A stretch of DNA of 64,000 nucleotides from Clostridia bacterium (lineage in GTDB: Bacteria > Bacillota > Clostridia > UMGS1883), in the NCBI GenBank assembly GCA_017411435.1, contig JAFQQD010000050.1, positions 1 to 64,000 of the forward strand, read 5' to 3'. How positions within the stretch are numbered: the stretch's first letter is position 1; each line of letters starts with the position of its first letter. Below, one piece after another: positions 1-8,103 of this stretch. The position numbers were made by a program, and so were the translations under genes. Below the pieces are notes generated by a model. It made no database searches. It was not told where the DNA came from and saw only the letters and a program-made list of their open reading frames with translations.

Positions 1-40
1 AAAACACGCACCCAAAACGGGTTCGGATACTAACGCAACT

Positions 41-214
41 GCTTACGCCGAAGGGACTCGAACCCCGAGGGGGCAGCGAGCGTAAAGAAAACGATTGATA
101 ATCGTTTTTAGCGAAACTGGTGCGCAGACGGGCACCGTGAGAAACGCGTAGCGGTCGTCAAGCAGGCAAGATGCGGAGCATCTGCGTCCCTGATGCTACA
201 CCCTAGGCGTAAAC
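41..214 (-). other. multi-hairpin, tRNA-like noncoding element
   Basis: No convincing gene lies in the first 278 bases. Read on the minus strand, a 9-bp terminal stem (206-214 with 41-49, one G.U pair) encloses about 156 nt with several perfect hairpins: GATGC/GCATC at 170-182, GGTGC/GCACC at 119-136, a 7-bp stem at 90-106 and CCCC/GGGG at 63-72. Next to the closing stem is GGGGTTCGAGTCCC, which looks like a tRNA T-arm. The whole is too long (about 170 nt) for a tRNA and I see no anticodon arm. It could be a structured RNA, a decayed tRNA-linked repeat, or the end of a small mobile element. It is GC-rich and unlike the AT-rich spacer beside it. Confidence 0.4.
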
Positions 215-278
215 AATGTTGATTTACGGAAAATGCTTTTATATCATTCTCCTATATTTTTTGTACGGTATGATTTTG

Positions 279-1163
279 TTACTTGTAGCTTTCTTGGATT
301 TCGGCAATTAGTGCCTCCATAAATGGTGAAAGCCATTTGTTTTTTGCACATAAGACCTGACTGTAATAAAATTGCTTGGGAAGTTTTGAAGAAATGATGA
401 TTAACTCTTTTTTCTCAAGAGCATCATTCAAAGCATATTTCGGTAAAAAAGCAATATAATCTCCTTTTAACAGTAATGCCTTGATAGCTGCTACACTATC
501 GATAATTATACTGTGACGCAGAAAACATTTATTTTCCGCCGATATTTTATTGAGCTGTTTATAGCAATAGCCTGTCGGCTCTGTAACAATAAAAGAATAG
601 CCAAAGATTGTTTTTGCAGATATATTTTTTACTGAAGCAAGAGGATGGGAAGCGGGTGCCGTAAAGACAAGTTCCTCTTCATTCTTAAAGCAAGAACTTA
701 AACCAGGGTCCATAAGGTCATCATCGGAAATATATATAATATCCAATTTGTTTTGTTTCAAAAGGTTTTTAAGTTCTGCAGATTGACCAATCTTTATATT
801 AACATCAACATTAGGAAAACTCTTCTTAAAGGAAGATAATACGGGCAAAAATCTGGAAAACAAGAGAGATTCCAATATTCCGACCCTGATAATTCCTTTT
901 ACAGAGTTCGAATTATGTGCAATGGCTCCGGCTTGTTCAACAAGTTTCAAAATTTGTTCTGCATATGAGAGAAAGTCATTTCCTGCCGAGGTGAGATGAT
1001 TTTTCCTGCCGATTCGTTCAAATAAAGGAAAGCCGAGTTCTTTTTCAAGTCTTTGCAGCTGCATTGTGACGGTAGACTGTGCATAGTTAAGTTCTTGGGC
1101 GGCTTTTGAAAAGTTTTCGAGTTTAGCTACATATATAAAAGTTGTTAATGCCTGAATATCCAT
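279..1163 (-). CDS. LysR-family transcriptional regulator
   Basis: A 294-residue LysR-type regulator. The N-terminal winged HTH (about residues 1-60, reading FSKAAQELNYAQSTVTMQLQ) is followed by the periplasmic-binding-protein-like effector domain (about 90-290). The ATG at 1163 is preferred over an upstream TTG at 1178 because GATAGGTG lies 5-6 nt before it. It diverges from an opine-dehydrogenase-family gene and the shared spacer holds a perfect inverted repeat, so it probably controls that gene and itself. The effector is unknown; by context it may be an amino acid, a keto acid or an opine-like product. Confidence 0.9.
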   Translation of the reverse strand: MDIQALTTFIYVAKLENFSKAAQELNYAQSTVTMQLQRLEKELGFPLFERIGRKNHLTSAGNDFLSYAEQILKLVEQAGAIAHNSNSVKGIIRVGILESLLFSRFLPVLSSFKKSFPNVDVNIKIGQSAELKNLLKQNKLDIIYISDDDLMDPGLSSCFKNEEELVFTAPASHPLASVKNISAKTIFGYSFIVTEPTGYCYKQLNKISAENKCFLRHSIIIDSVAAIKALLLKGDYIAFLPKYALNDALEKKELIIISSKLPKQFYYSQVLCAKNKWLSPFMEALIAEIQESYK

Positions 1164-1192
1164 AATAGCACCTATCAAAAAAAATGATAATA

Positions 1193-1218
1193 TTTATCAA
1201 ATATATCAATTTGATAAA
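1193..1218. promoter_or_regulatory. probable LysR operator (perfect inverted repeat)
   Basis: TTTATCAAAT and ATTTGATAAA form a perfect 10-bp inverted repeat with a 6-bp spacer. It lies between the divergent LysR gene and the dehydrogenase gene and overlaps the -35 box of the latter. This position and symmetry fit a LysR-type binding site. The assignment is inferred from placement. Confidence 0.6.
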
Positions 1219-1239
1219 TGTATTATACTATATTATAAT
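1211..1239 (+). promoter_or_regulatory. sigma-A-type promoter of the opine dehydrogenase gene
   Basis: TTGATA (1211-1216) and TATAAT (1234-1239) are separated by exactly 17 bp. The start codon follows 37 bp downstream. The -35 box is inside the right arm of the LysR inverted repeat. Confidence 0.7.
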
Positions 1240-1275
1240 AGTGTTGTAAAGAAAATTTTGAAAGGACGGTTTTAT

Positions 1276-2505
1276 ATGGGCAGAATGGATTACTTAAAGG
1301 ATATGCCTATCGCTGTTTTAGGTGGTGGAGCTGTTGGAAAAACTTGTGCGGCAGATATGAAGTTGGCCGGTCGTGAGGTCAGACTTTATGATATTATGCC
1401 ATACGCAAAGGAATCACTCAGAGATCTTGATAAAACAGGTATTTTGCTTGATGGGATTCAGCGAAACAAGTATTGTTTTGAAAGATCAGGAAGAGCCTTT
1501 TTCGATGTAGTGACAAGTGATATAAAGCAGGCGGTAAAAGGAGTCGGGCTTATTGTAGTGGCTTGCGGTGCTTGGGGACATGAGCCTATTTTTCGTGAAT
1601 TGATTCCGCAACTGGAAGATGGCCAGGTTATCCATATTTTCACCGACAATTTCGCAGCTTTACTTTTGAGAAGAATGATGCGTGAGGCAGGTTGTGATAA
1701 AAAAGTTATAATAGGTGGATGGTCTTCAGCACCCTATGGAACAAGAATAGAGAGTATAGGAAAATTCCAGTTTCCGCATGTAGGCGTAAAATACCGTGCG
1801 ATTACACTTCGTGGTGCAGCGTTGCCCATGTCTGATACTGATGATTTTCTGGAATCTTCTAAGTATCTCCCGTGTATGGACGCAATTACAAATGGTGACG
1901 GGCCTGCACGCGCCAATACAATTCTTGATGTGGATTTTGCAAATGTGAACCCTGTTATTCATGTACCTGCAACTATTCTGGGCGTTTCTACTATGGAGAA
2001 CTGGGGAGTAATTTTCTGCGGACATGATAAAACTACATATTCTATGTATTCTCACGGTCTTTGCCCGTCAATATGTCAGGTACAATACCAGTTTTATAAT
2101 GAAGAAATAGCTTTGGCGGAAGCTATTGGGGTTGGGTGTCCAAAATACAAATATGAAATGTTTTTCTCACGCAGAAGTGTTTTAACACAGGAATATATGG
2201 GTCTTGACGACGAAGGAAACGATAATGTTGTATTCCCGCTTGACCAGCCTTCCAATGAAGGCAACACAGGACCAAATACCATTCATCACAGATATATGAC
2301 AGAGGATGTGCCTATAGGATGTAAGGTTTATCATGATCTTGGTGTTCAATATGGCGTAGCAACTCCTATTATAGACTCTATGATTACATTAGCTGGAGCA
2401 ATGCATCAGAAGAATTTCCTGCAAACAAGTAAATACAATCTGGCATATCTCGGCATTGATAATATGACAAAAGATGAACTTCTTTCTTATTTGAACCAAG
2501 GATGA
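1276..2505 (+). CDS. NAD/NADP octopine/nopaline dehydrogenase family protein
   Basis: A 409-residue protein of the opine dehydrogenase family, which joins an amino acid to a keto acid by reductive amination, or the reverse, with NAD(P)H. The N-terminus carries a Rossmann signature (AVLGGGAVG, about residues 13-21), and the C-terminal half has the family's conserved histidine region (NPVIHVP). ATG 1276 is chosen because AAAGGA lies 9 nt upstream; an upstream TTG in frame at 1258 lacks a site. The gene stands alone behind its own promoter and terminator, divergent from a LysR gene. The true substrate cannot be told from sequence. Confidence 0.8.
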   Translation: MGRMDYLKDMPIAVLGGGAVGKTCAADMKLAGREVRLYDIMPYAKESLRDLDKTGILLDGIQRNKYCFERSGRAFFDVVTSDIKQAVKGVGLIVVACGAWGHEPIFRELIPQLEDGQVIHIFTDNFAALLLRRMMREAGCDKKVIIGGWSSAPYGTRIESIGKFQFPHVGVKYRAITLRGAALPMSDTDDFLESSKYLPCMDAITNGDGPARANTILDVDFANVNPVIHVPATILGVSTMENWGVIFCGHDKTTYSMYSHGLCPSICQVQYQFYNEEIALAEAIGVGCPKYKYEMFFSRRSVLTQEYMGLDDEGNDNVVFPLDQPSNEGNTGPNTIHHRYMTEDVPIGCKVYHDLGVQYGVATPIIDSMITLAGAMHQKNFLQTSKYNLAYLGIDNMTKDELLSYLNQG

Positions 2506-2584
2506 TTTGAATAGAAAAGAAATAAAAGAAACTTTACTTTTTTATGTTTGTTTCATCTGAAACTATTATGAACGGTAAAGATGG

Positions 2585-2616
2585 AAAAACGACTTGTTTT
2601 AACAAGTCGTTTTTTT
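2585..2616 (+). terminator. Rho-independent terminator after the dehydrogenase gene
   Basis: A perfect stem (ACGACTTGTT / AACAAGTCGT) with a short TT loop is followed by a run of seven T. It lies 80 bp after the stop codon. Confidence 0.85.
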
Positions 2617-2645
2617 CGTTATATTTTCATTTTACAAATCATTCG

Positions 2646-2682
2646 GATATTTTATAAAAATTCTCCTGATATTTTATAAAAA
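2646..2682. repeat. tandem direct repeat upstream of the GH3 promoter
   Basis: GATATTTTATAAAAA occurs twice, starting at 2646 and 2668. The 22-bp period is about two helical turns. It lies about 25-60 bp upstream of the -35 box of the GH3 gene and may be a regulator site or an UP-like AT-rich element. The rest of the 2506-2767 spacer shows only the terminator and promoter. Confidence 0.4.
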
Positions 2683-2706
2683 CTCTTAAAATATACCCAA
2701 AAAACA

Positions 2707-2735
2707 TTGACTTTAATTCCCATGTGTGCTATAAA
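2707..2735 (+). promoter_or_regulatory. sigma-A-type promoter of the GH3 gene
   Basis: TTGACT (2707-2712) and TATAAA (2730-2735) with a 17-bp spacer. The chosen ATG is 33 bp downstream. Confidence 0.7.
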
Positions 2736-2767
2736 GAAGGTAGCTATAAAAATGGAGTGTGATTAAG

Positions 2768-4384
2768 ATGCAGAACAAAGAAACAATGGAAAAGCGAATT
2801 GCCGAAATGACACTTGAACAGAAGCTTGGTATGCTTGTTTGTTCAAGAGCTCATATCTTCCACGAGGAAGAACTTGATGATGTTATCGACCTTATCAAGA
2901 ATCATGCACTTGGCGGTGTTCAGTTAAGAACCAACAGACCCGAAATCAACAAAAGAATCATTGACGCGGCAAAAGAGGCAAACCATCCTCTTTTAGTAAT
3001 GGCTGATATGGAGCAAGGCTTCCCCGAAACAAAACTTCCTCTCGTTCCCATGTGCTGTCTTTCAGCATGCGGTAAAAAGGAATACTACCACGCTTTCGCG
3101 AAGGCGCTTTCAAAGGAAGCAAAGGAAGCAGGCTTCAACGGTAACTGGGGCCCCGTAGTAGATATCCTCGGCGGCGCAAACCCCCTTAATATCACAAGAA
3201 AATTCTCTGACGACCCGATGAAGGTTGCAGAGGCTGCTGAAGAAATTTCAAAGATTTTCAAGCAGAACCATTTCTTCTCCACTGCAAAACATTTCCCCGG
3301 AGGAAAAGCGCAGAAGGGTGCAGAAAATCAGGCTCCCGTAGATTCACATCTTATGGAAAACTCATCAATGGCTACAATTGATGACCTTTTGGATTTTTCC
3401 ACCGTTCCTTACAAGCATCTTATGGAAAAGGGACTTATGGACTGCGTTATGTCCACCCATACAGTATACAAAAACATTGATCCCGAATATCCTGCAACAC
3501 TTTCAAAGAAGGTTATTGATATCTTAAGAAAAGAAATCGGCTTTGACGGCGTCATCTTTACAGACTCTCTTTCAATGTCAGGTATCAGACAGAAGTATGA
3601 CATGGAATTCGCTGAAGGTATGGCAATTGCCGCAGGTCACGATATGCTTCTTCCGTGCTTCAACACGCTTACTAAGGAAACTATCGCCAACCTCAAGAAA
3701 AACTATGAAAAAGGCGTAATTACAGACGAGCGTCTTAACGAGGCTGTTCGTCATGTCCTTACACTTCAGGACTTTATAAGTCAGGAACCCGAAAATCCTG
3801 CAGTATTCACTGAAGAAGACGAAAGACTTCTTAAAAATATTGCAAAGGACTGCGTAACAGCAATCACAGACGAAGGCGTATCTCCCTCACTTGACGATCC
3901 CGAGTCAAAAAAGGTATTCATAATCATCGAAGAAGAGAAGAGAATGGACCAGGAGCTTGGCGAAATTTCTATTGCTCCCTGGTATGAATCAAAGCGCGTG
4001 GCAGAAGTAATCAAAAAGACTTTCCCCAATTCGGAAATTGCATTCCTTCCTCCGCTTTCAATTCCCAGCGACCATCAGAGAGTTCTTGAACTCACAAGCC
4101 AGAATAAAGAGGTTGTTCTCGTAACACAGTGCTACTGTACTGCATATCTCGGCACAGACAGCCTTACAAGACGCTCTGAGGCAATTCTTAACGCTCTTAT
4201 CCACACAGGAAAGGTATCTGCACTCGTTCATTTCGGCAGCCCCTATGCAATCAGACCTCTTCTTCATGTTAAGAGAAAGATTTTCGGCTACATAATGCCC
4301 GAATCACAGGACTATGCAATTGAAATCCTTGCAGGCAAGGGTGAAGCAAAAGGTACAATGCCTTTCAATGTTGAATTCAAATAA
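2768..4384 (+). CDS. cytosolic glycoside hydrolase family 3 protein (beta-N-acetylhexosaminidase/beta-glucosidase type)
   Basis: A 538-residue GH3 enzyme without a signal peptide, so probably cytosolic. The N-terminal TIM barrel shows the family motifs LGGVQL, MADMEQG and KHFPGG (about residues 174-179). The likely nucleophile is Asp266 in FTDSLSM. A C-terminal alpha/beta domain (about 385-538) follows, which is absent from minimal NagZ proteins. The KHFPGG stretch is the NagZ-type signature, but the usual H-G-D that follows is changed (GGKAQKG), so the acid/base may differ. ATG 2768 is chosen with GGAG 10 nt upstream; a GTG at 2759 is too close to that site. The likely role is intracellular trimming of glycosides or cell-wall sugars. 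Confidence 0.82.
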   Translation: MQNKETMEKRIAEMTLEQKLGMLVCSRAHIFHEEELDDVIDLIKNHALGGVQLRTNRPEINKRIIDAAKEANHPLLVMADMEQGFPETKLPLVPMCCLSACGKKEYYHAFAKALSKEAKEAGFNGNWGPVVDILGGANPLNITRKFSDDPMKVAEAAEEISKIFKQNHFFSTAKHFPGGKAQKGAENQAPVDSHLMENSSMATIDDLLDFSTVPYKHLMEKGLMDCVMSTHTVYKNIDPEYPATLSKKVIDILRKEIGFDGVIFTDSLSMSGIRQKYDMEFAEGMAIAAGHDMLLPCFNTLTKETIANLKKNYEKGVITDERLNEAVRHVLTLQDFISQEPENPAVFTEEDERLLKNIAKDCVTAITDEGVSPSLDDPESKKVFIIIEEEKRMDQELGEISIAPWYESKRVAEVIKKTFPNSEIAFLPPLSIPSDHQRVLELTSQNKEVVLVTQCYCTAYLGTDSLTRRSEAILNALIHTGKVSALVHFGSPYAIRPLLHVKRKIFGYIMPESQDYAIEILAGKGEAKGTMPFNVEFK

Positions 4385-4398
4385 AAGAAGGAATACAT

Positions 4399-4659
4399 AT
4401 GGACAATAACTTTTCCTATTTCCAGAATAAAGACTGTATATACTTTCCCTGTCACAAGTGCGAGGATGAGGAGTTTTTCAACTGCCTTTTCTGTTACTGT
4501 CCGCTTTATGCACTCGGAGATAAATGCGGTGGCAATTTTAAGTATATTGAGGAAGGGATAAAGGACTGTTCAGACTGCCTTCTTCCGCACAAGGAAAACG
4601 GATATTCGTATATAATTTCGAAATATCCCGAAATTGCAGAAATAGCAAAGAAAAAATAA
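4399..4659 (+). CDS. cysteine-rich small domain protein (PF04071-like)
   Basis: An 86-residue protein with nine cysteines (C13, C18, C21, C29, C32, C34, C43, C57, C60) and H64. This matches my memory of the Cys-rich small domain family PF04071/COG2158, thought to bind zinc or another metal. The family is often seen with cobalamin genes. No cobalamin synthesis gene is next to it here, though a B12-dependent mutase lies 9 kb away. It follows the GH3 gene by 14 bp and probably shares its transcript. Function unknown. Confidence 0.65.
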   Translation: MDNNFSYFQNKDCIYFPCHKCEDEEFFNCLFCYCPLYALGDKCGGNFKYIEEGIKDCSDCLLPHKENGYSYIISKYPEIAEIAKKK

Positions 4660-4663
4660 TAAA

Positions 4664-4685
4664 AGCGGTGTCATATGACACCGCT
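4664..4685. terminator. bidirectional terminator between convergent genes
   Basis: A perfect palindrome (AGCGGTGTCATATGACACCG plus CT) overlaps the stop codon of the minus-strand citXG gene. T-rich tracts lie on both sides and are strongest on the minus strand (TTTTATTATTTTTT). It closes both the GH3 and the citC operons. Confidence 0.8.
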
Positions 4686-6005
4686 CTTTATTTTGTGTAA
4701 AAAATATGTAACCGCAAGTAAATCTGCGCATCCTCCGGGAGATAAATTTTTCTCAATAAATCTGTCATCCAGTTCTTCGACTTCTTTTTTGTCGGGAAAC
4801 GGAGATTTTTCAAGTAACTCGCGCACAGAAATTTTTGCAAATTCCATGCCCGCGATTCCGCCGCGATTATAAAGAGTCGTATCATCCACATTTGCAATCA
4901 TGTGCAGAAGTGAAAGTACACCTGCATCATTCTGGGAAAGACCATCGCCAATAGCCTTTTCGTATATCGGCAGAGAAATTTCTGAAACAGACGGGAATCC
5001 GTCAGCCACCTCTCCGCGTATGCCGCGCATACCACATTCGAGATAAAGCCGTCCGCCTGCGGTAGAGGAATCAATGTTTTCAAAATCTTCTCTAATGCTT
5101 CCAAAAACCAACTTTGCACATTCAGAAAAAATTTCATCCGTCCTTGCAATCGGATTTCCGCTTGTCCACAACCTGCCAACAGCCCCGCAGATTATGCCGA
5201 AAGAATATATCGCGCCTTTATGGGTGTTAACTCCGCCCGTCACATCATACATCGTTTTTTCGGCACGGATTCCTTCCTCACGCAACCTTGAAAAAACTTC
5301 GGCTGAAGAAAGGGCTTTCGTCTCCTGCCCTATTCTTATACAGTTATAAAAATACGGGGCAAGGGCGTTTGCACTTTTTATAAATGTGTCAATATCCATA
5401 TCTGTGTGACTGCCACTGTTTCGTATATCCACAAGTCCGGGTTTGGGTGTTGTTTTTACTTCCTCAATCAGACTTTGAACAGCAATGGAAGAAATCTTTT
5501 TTCTGTCCGCTTCTTCGAAATGGGCATGCATAATTCTGCGCGTTACTTCCTGTAGCTCTTCTACACTATGCAATCTTCCTGCACTGCAACTGCGTCCTTT
5601 CTTACCGCACACAATACAGCTGCGCTCAATCTCGCGGTCAAGTTTTCTGCCGTATGTATCAAGCACATCCATATCAAAAAGTCTGCCAAGAGGAGTCGCC
5701 TCTTCAATTTCAATGCATATCTTTTTGAGTTCTTTGGCATCCATATCTACCGATAAAAATGCTTCGCATCCCGTAGGGAGAGCTGCATCTTCGCTCAAAA
5801 GGACTTTTTCGTGGGAAAGTTTGTTTTCAAGAAATCCCAGTCCCTCGAAAAATGCTCTTTCAATGAGCGGTGTTACCTTTATCGGCCCTGCAATGTTCAT
5901 TGTGAAGCAAATCAAAGGACGACTGTATTTTTCAAGTAATTCCCTTTGCCTTGATACTCGCTTTTCGCGTGCCTCAAGTATTTCTATAAGTGTGACTTCG
6001 CCCAT
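4671..6005 (-). CDS. citXG: fused holo-(citrate/citramalate lyase) synthase and triphosphoribosyl-dephospho-CoA synthase
   Basis: A 444-residue CitX-CitG fusion. The CitX part (about 1-165) transfers the prosthetic group onto the lyase acyl carrier protein; it shows GRLFDMDV and the Cys cluster C130, C133, C140. The CitG part (about 170-444) makes 2'-(5''-triphosphoribosyl)-3'-dephospho-CoA from ATP and dephospho-CoA, with TTPKPGLVD and GGVNTHKG motifs. Such fusions are known in the family. GGAGG lies 6 nt before the ATG, 14 bp after the preceding gene. It is last in the minus-strand maturation operon (citC, P-loop gene, citXG) and would activate CitD encoded on the other strand. Confidence 0.9.
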   Translation of the reverse strand: MGEVTLIEILEAREKRVSRQRELLEKYSRPLICFTMNIAGPIKVTPLIERAFFEGLGFLENKLSHEKVLLSEDAALPTGCEAFLSVDMDAKELKKICIEIEEATPLGRLFDMDVLDTYGRKLDREIERSCIVCGKKGRSCSAGRLHSVEELQEVTRRIMHAHFEEADRKKISSIAVQSLIEEVKTTPKPGLVDIRNSGSHTDMDIDTFIKSANALAPYFYNCIRIGQETKALSSAEVFSRLREEGIRAEKTMYDVTGGVNTHKGAIYSFGIICGAVGRLWTSGNPIARTDEIFSECAKLVFGSIREDFENIDSSTAGGRLYLECGMRGIRGEVADGFPSVSEISLPIYEKAIGDGLSQNDAGVLSLLHMIANVDDTTLYNRGGIAGMEFAKISVRELLEKSPFPDKKEVEELDDRFIEKNLSPGGCADLLAVTYFLHKIKSGVI

Positions 6006-6019
6006 AGCGAGCCTCCGTT

Positions 6020-6955
6020 TTACATAATAAGGTCTGACTGTTTTTCCTGCTGTGCGTCAAGTTTCGCCAGATTTAACTCTGCATTTTTACCGACACAACC
6101 GACAAGCATATAGTTTTTATTGAAGCGGTCATATATGAAGTGATGAAGCAGATGAAAATTCTCGATTTTACCTGTATGCGACACATGAATTCTTGGACCC
6201 GTACAATAGTGAGATTTGCCATCAACGGATATATGAGTGGCGTCCTCGTAAGTTACCGGAAGATTTGCTGCAATCATATCATTAACCTTTTTCTCAAGTT
6301 CTGCAATATCAAACGATGGCTTTGTTTCAGGGAAGGTAATGACAAAACCGTGTCTCACATCATCGTGACCACAACGCATCCATTCTTCTTTGGGCATACA
6401 CATTTCGCACAAATCTTCCGCAGTATGTGCCATAAGTCTGTATGCAAGCGATTCATAAACTTTGTCCTTCATTTCTGCAGGCTCAGGACCGAAAATTGTA
6501 GGTCTTGAAATCAGAATCTGTTCGCCAACACCGATAATGAGATTTGCATTGAACCCAAGAAGGGGATATACCAAATCAAAATGCTCGACAATAACTCTCT
6601 TGCCGTTGTGAAGTGCCTCAACAATGGCATCGGCAAGCACGCTCATTTGTGTAAAGCCGTTTTCGAAACGGATGTCAAGATGATAAGTGTGCGGAGTAAA
6701 GAAACCACCATTCTGGTCAAGGATAGGCAGCGGCCTTACATACACACCGTCATCATCATTTGTAAGCTCAAGTCCGGGAAACATTCCGCGCAGGAGCGCA
6801 CTTTTACCGCTGCCTGCATCACCGACAACACCGATAAGTTTGTCGAACGGAGAAAGATAAAGCTGTGCAAGCTGCATTCCGAGTTCGTACATTCTCTTAT
6901 GTCCGCGCGGTGCAAAATAACTGCTTAAAATATGGCTCTGCTGACGGTCTTTCAT
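6020..6955 (-). CDS. P-loop protein with a possible C-terminal tRNA_SAD-like domain, linked to lyase maturation
   Basis: A 311-residue protein. The N-terminal half has a clear Walker A (GDAGSGKS, residues 45-52). The C-terminal part has His/Cys elements (H177 in LMAHTAEDL, C251, H257 and H260 in CTGPRIHVSH) that recall the second additional (editing) domain of alanyl-tRNA synthetases. I remember similar proteins in clostridial citrate lyase clusters annotated with that domain, but cannot confirm it here. Its start overlaps the citC stop (ATGA) and AGGAGG lies 6 nt upstream, so it is translated with citC and citXG. The role is unknown. A SAD-like domain could cleave an acyl ester or thioester, so a deacylase, repair or regulatory role for the lyase is possible. 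Confidence 0.6.
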   Translation of the reverse strand: MKDRQQSHILSSYFAPRGHKRMYELGMQLAQLYLSPFDKLIGVVGDAGSGKSALLRGMFPGLELTNDDDGVYVRPLPILDQNGGFFTPHTYHLDIRFENGFTQMSVLADAIVEALHNGKRVIVEHFDLVYPLLGFNANLIIGVGEQILISRPTIFGPEPAEMKDKVYESLAYRLMAHTAEDLCEMCMPKEEWMRCGHDDVRHGFVITFPETKPSFDIAELEKKVNDMIAANLPVTYEDATHISVDGKSHYCTGPRIHVSHTGKIENFHLLHHFIYDRFNKNYMLVGCVGKNAELNLAKLDAQQEKQSDLIM

Positions 6956-7935
6956 AATAAACCTCCTGTAATATGGGCGTAAGTTGTTTTTGGGACGAGT
7001 TCTTTGATTTTTTCCATTTCGCCCTCCTTAATAAGTGCACGAACACGGCTTGCACTTATAACTTCACCGGTATTTTCGACTCTTGAAATCTCTTTAACCT
7101 CGATATTTTTTTCAGGGAGCTTTTCTATAAGTGCCTTGTTATACATATCTGTCATTTTTGAAATCGGTTCTGTTCCGATATAGCGGTGTGTAATCCCAAA
7201 ATGTGGCGCAAAGTGATTTGCAAATACTTCGATATCAAGCGCACATTTTGCCTCGTCAGCACTGTCGCGCTCTTTTAAGAAATATGTCGGGAAAGTAGCT
7301 GAAGAGATAAGGTAAGGCCCCGTGGGAATTACCGTGACATTGGGAATGTCGCTCGTGCCTGCTTTTACAAGATTAAATCTGTCTTCAAATGAAAATTCGC
7401 TTTTATCCTCAGAAAGCACAAACACATACACTCTGTCACATTCCTTAGCCGCCGTTTCAACAAGATATCTGTGGCCGAGGGTGAAGGGGTTTGCGTTCAT
7501 AACAATACTGCCGATTTTACCGCTTGTATCGTTTCTTGGATAGGCGTCTAAAAATTCTTTTATACCGTTTTTGCGGTTTTCCATAAGGAGCACCTTATCA
7601 GTCTTTGCAATCTCGTAGAAGAAAAGCGATGTAAACATAGCCCAATTATGAGGCTTTGTGTATAAAAATAAATGACTGTAACCGCTGAGAAAAGCATCCT
7701 TCTGAAGCTCACTTAAAACGGTTGCAGTAAGGTCTTCTCCGCGATGGTTTTCATCCACGGCAATACATTTTAAGATGTTTTCCTGCCTTGAACCCGTTGC
7801 GATGAGAACTTCGTCATCCCACACAAGCACAGTTTTTTCAACTGATAAATCAGCCTCAAGCGATGCTTTTTCAAGAAGCTCCTTCCATATATTAAGTTTT
7901 CTTCCGGCTAGTTTTGTGCAAAGTTCAATCTCCAT
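6952..7935 (-). CDS. citC: [citrate (pro-3S)-lyase] ligase family acetyl-transferring activator
   Basis: A 327-residue CitC. The N-terminal GNAT-like domain (about 1-130) is followed by an adenylyltransferase-like domain with NPFTLGH, its nucleotide-binding signature (about residue 150). CitC uses ATP and acetate to acetylate the thiol of the lyase acyl carrier protein, which turns the lyase on. ATG 7935 is chosen because AAGGA lies 7 nt upstream; the longer frame would need a TTG. It is first in the minus-strand operon and diverges from citD. Because of the methylaspartate genes beside it, its partner is probably citramalate lyase, not citrate lyase. Confidence 0.9.
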   Translation of the reverse strand: MEIELCTKLAGRKLNIWKELLEKASLEADLSVEKTVLVWDDEVLIATGSRQENILKCIAVDENHRGEDLTATVLSELQKDAFLSGYSHLFLYTKPHNWAMFTSLFFYEIAKTDKVLLMENRKNGIKEFLDAYPRNDTSGKIGSIVMNANPFTLGHRYLVETAAKECDRVYVFVLSEDKSEFSFEDRFNLVKAGTSDIPNVTVIPTGPYLISSATFPTYFLKERDSADEAKCALDIEVFANHFAPHFGITHRYIGTEPISKMTDMYNKALIEKLPEKNIEVKEISRVENTGEVISASRVRALIKEGEMEKIKELVPKTTYAHITGGLL

Positions 7936-7963
7936 AACAAATTCCTTTATCAATATATTAGTT

Positions 7964-7976
7964 AATTCAATTATAC
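7964..7976 (-). promoter_or_regulatory. weak copy of the GntR-type motif at the citC promoter
   Basis: On the minus strand GTATAATTGAATT matches the GTATAACACAATT site at citD in 10 of 13 positions. It overlaps a TATAAT (7970-7975) that could be the citC -10 box; I see no good -35. It may be chance, given the AT-rich spacer. Confidence 0.3.
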
Positions 7977-8026
7977 AACAATAGCATAAATAATGAAAGA
8001 AAAAAATAAAAAAACTCTAAAAAGAA

Positions 8027-8055
8027 TTGAAATTATATCAATTGTGTTATACAAT
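8027..8055 (+). promoter_or_regulatory. sigma-A-type promoter of citDEF
   Basis: TTGAAA (8027-8032) and TACAAT (8050-8055) with a 17-bp spacer, followed by a 48-nt leader containing GGAAGGAG before citD. The -10 box overlaps the shared GntR-type motif. Confidence 0.65.
8040..8052 (-). promoter_or_regulatory. shared operator-like motif at citD promoter
   Basis: The minus strand reads GTATAACACAATT. This matches GTATAGAACAATT, found at the gntR (12162) and glmS (13280) promoters, in 11 of 13 positions. It sits on the -10 box, a typical repressor position. Confidence 0.5.
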
Positions 8056-8103
8056 ATCATTGAATTGTTACAGTAACTTTTATTCGGGAAGGAGCTCAAA
8101 TAA

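Noticed and set aside
1-278. Functional tRNA gene
   Set aside because: Only a T-arm-like piece is seen; no anticodon arm or normal length.
5485-6027. 180-residue open frame on the plus strand
   Set aside because: It is antisense to citXG, has no ribosome site or family resemblance, and citXG is clearly real.
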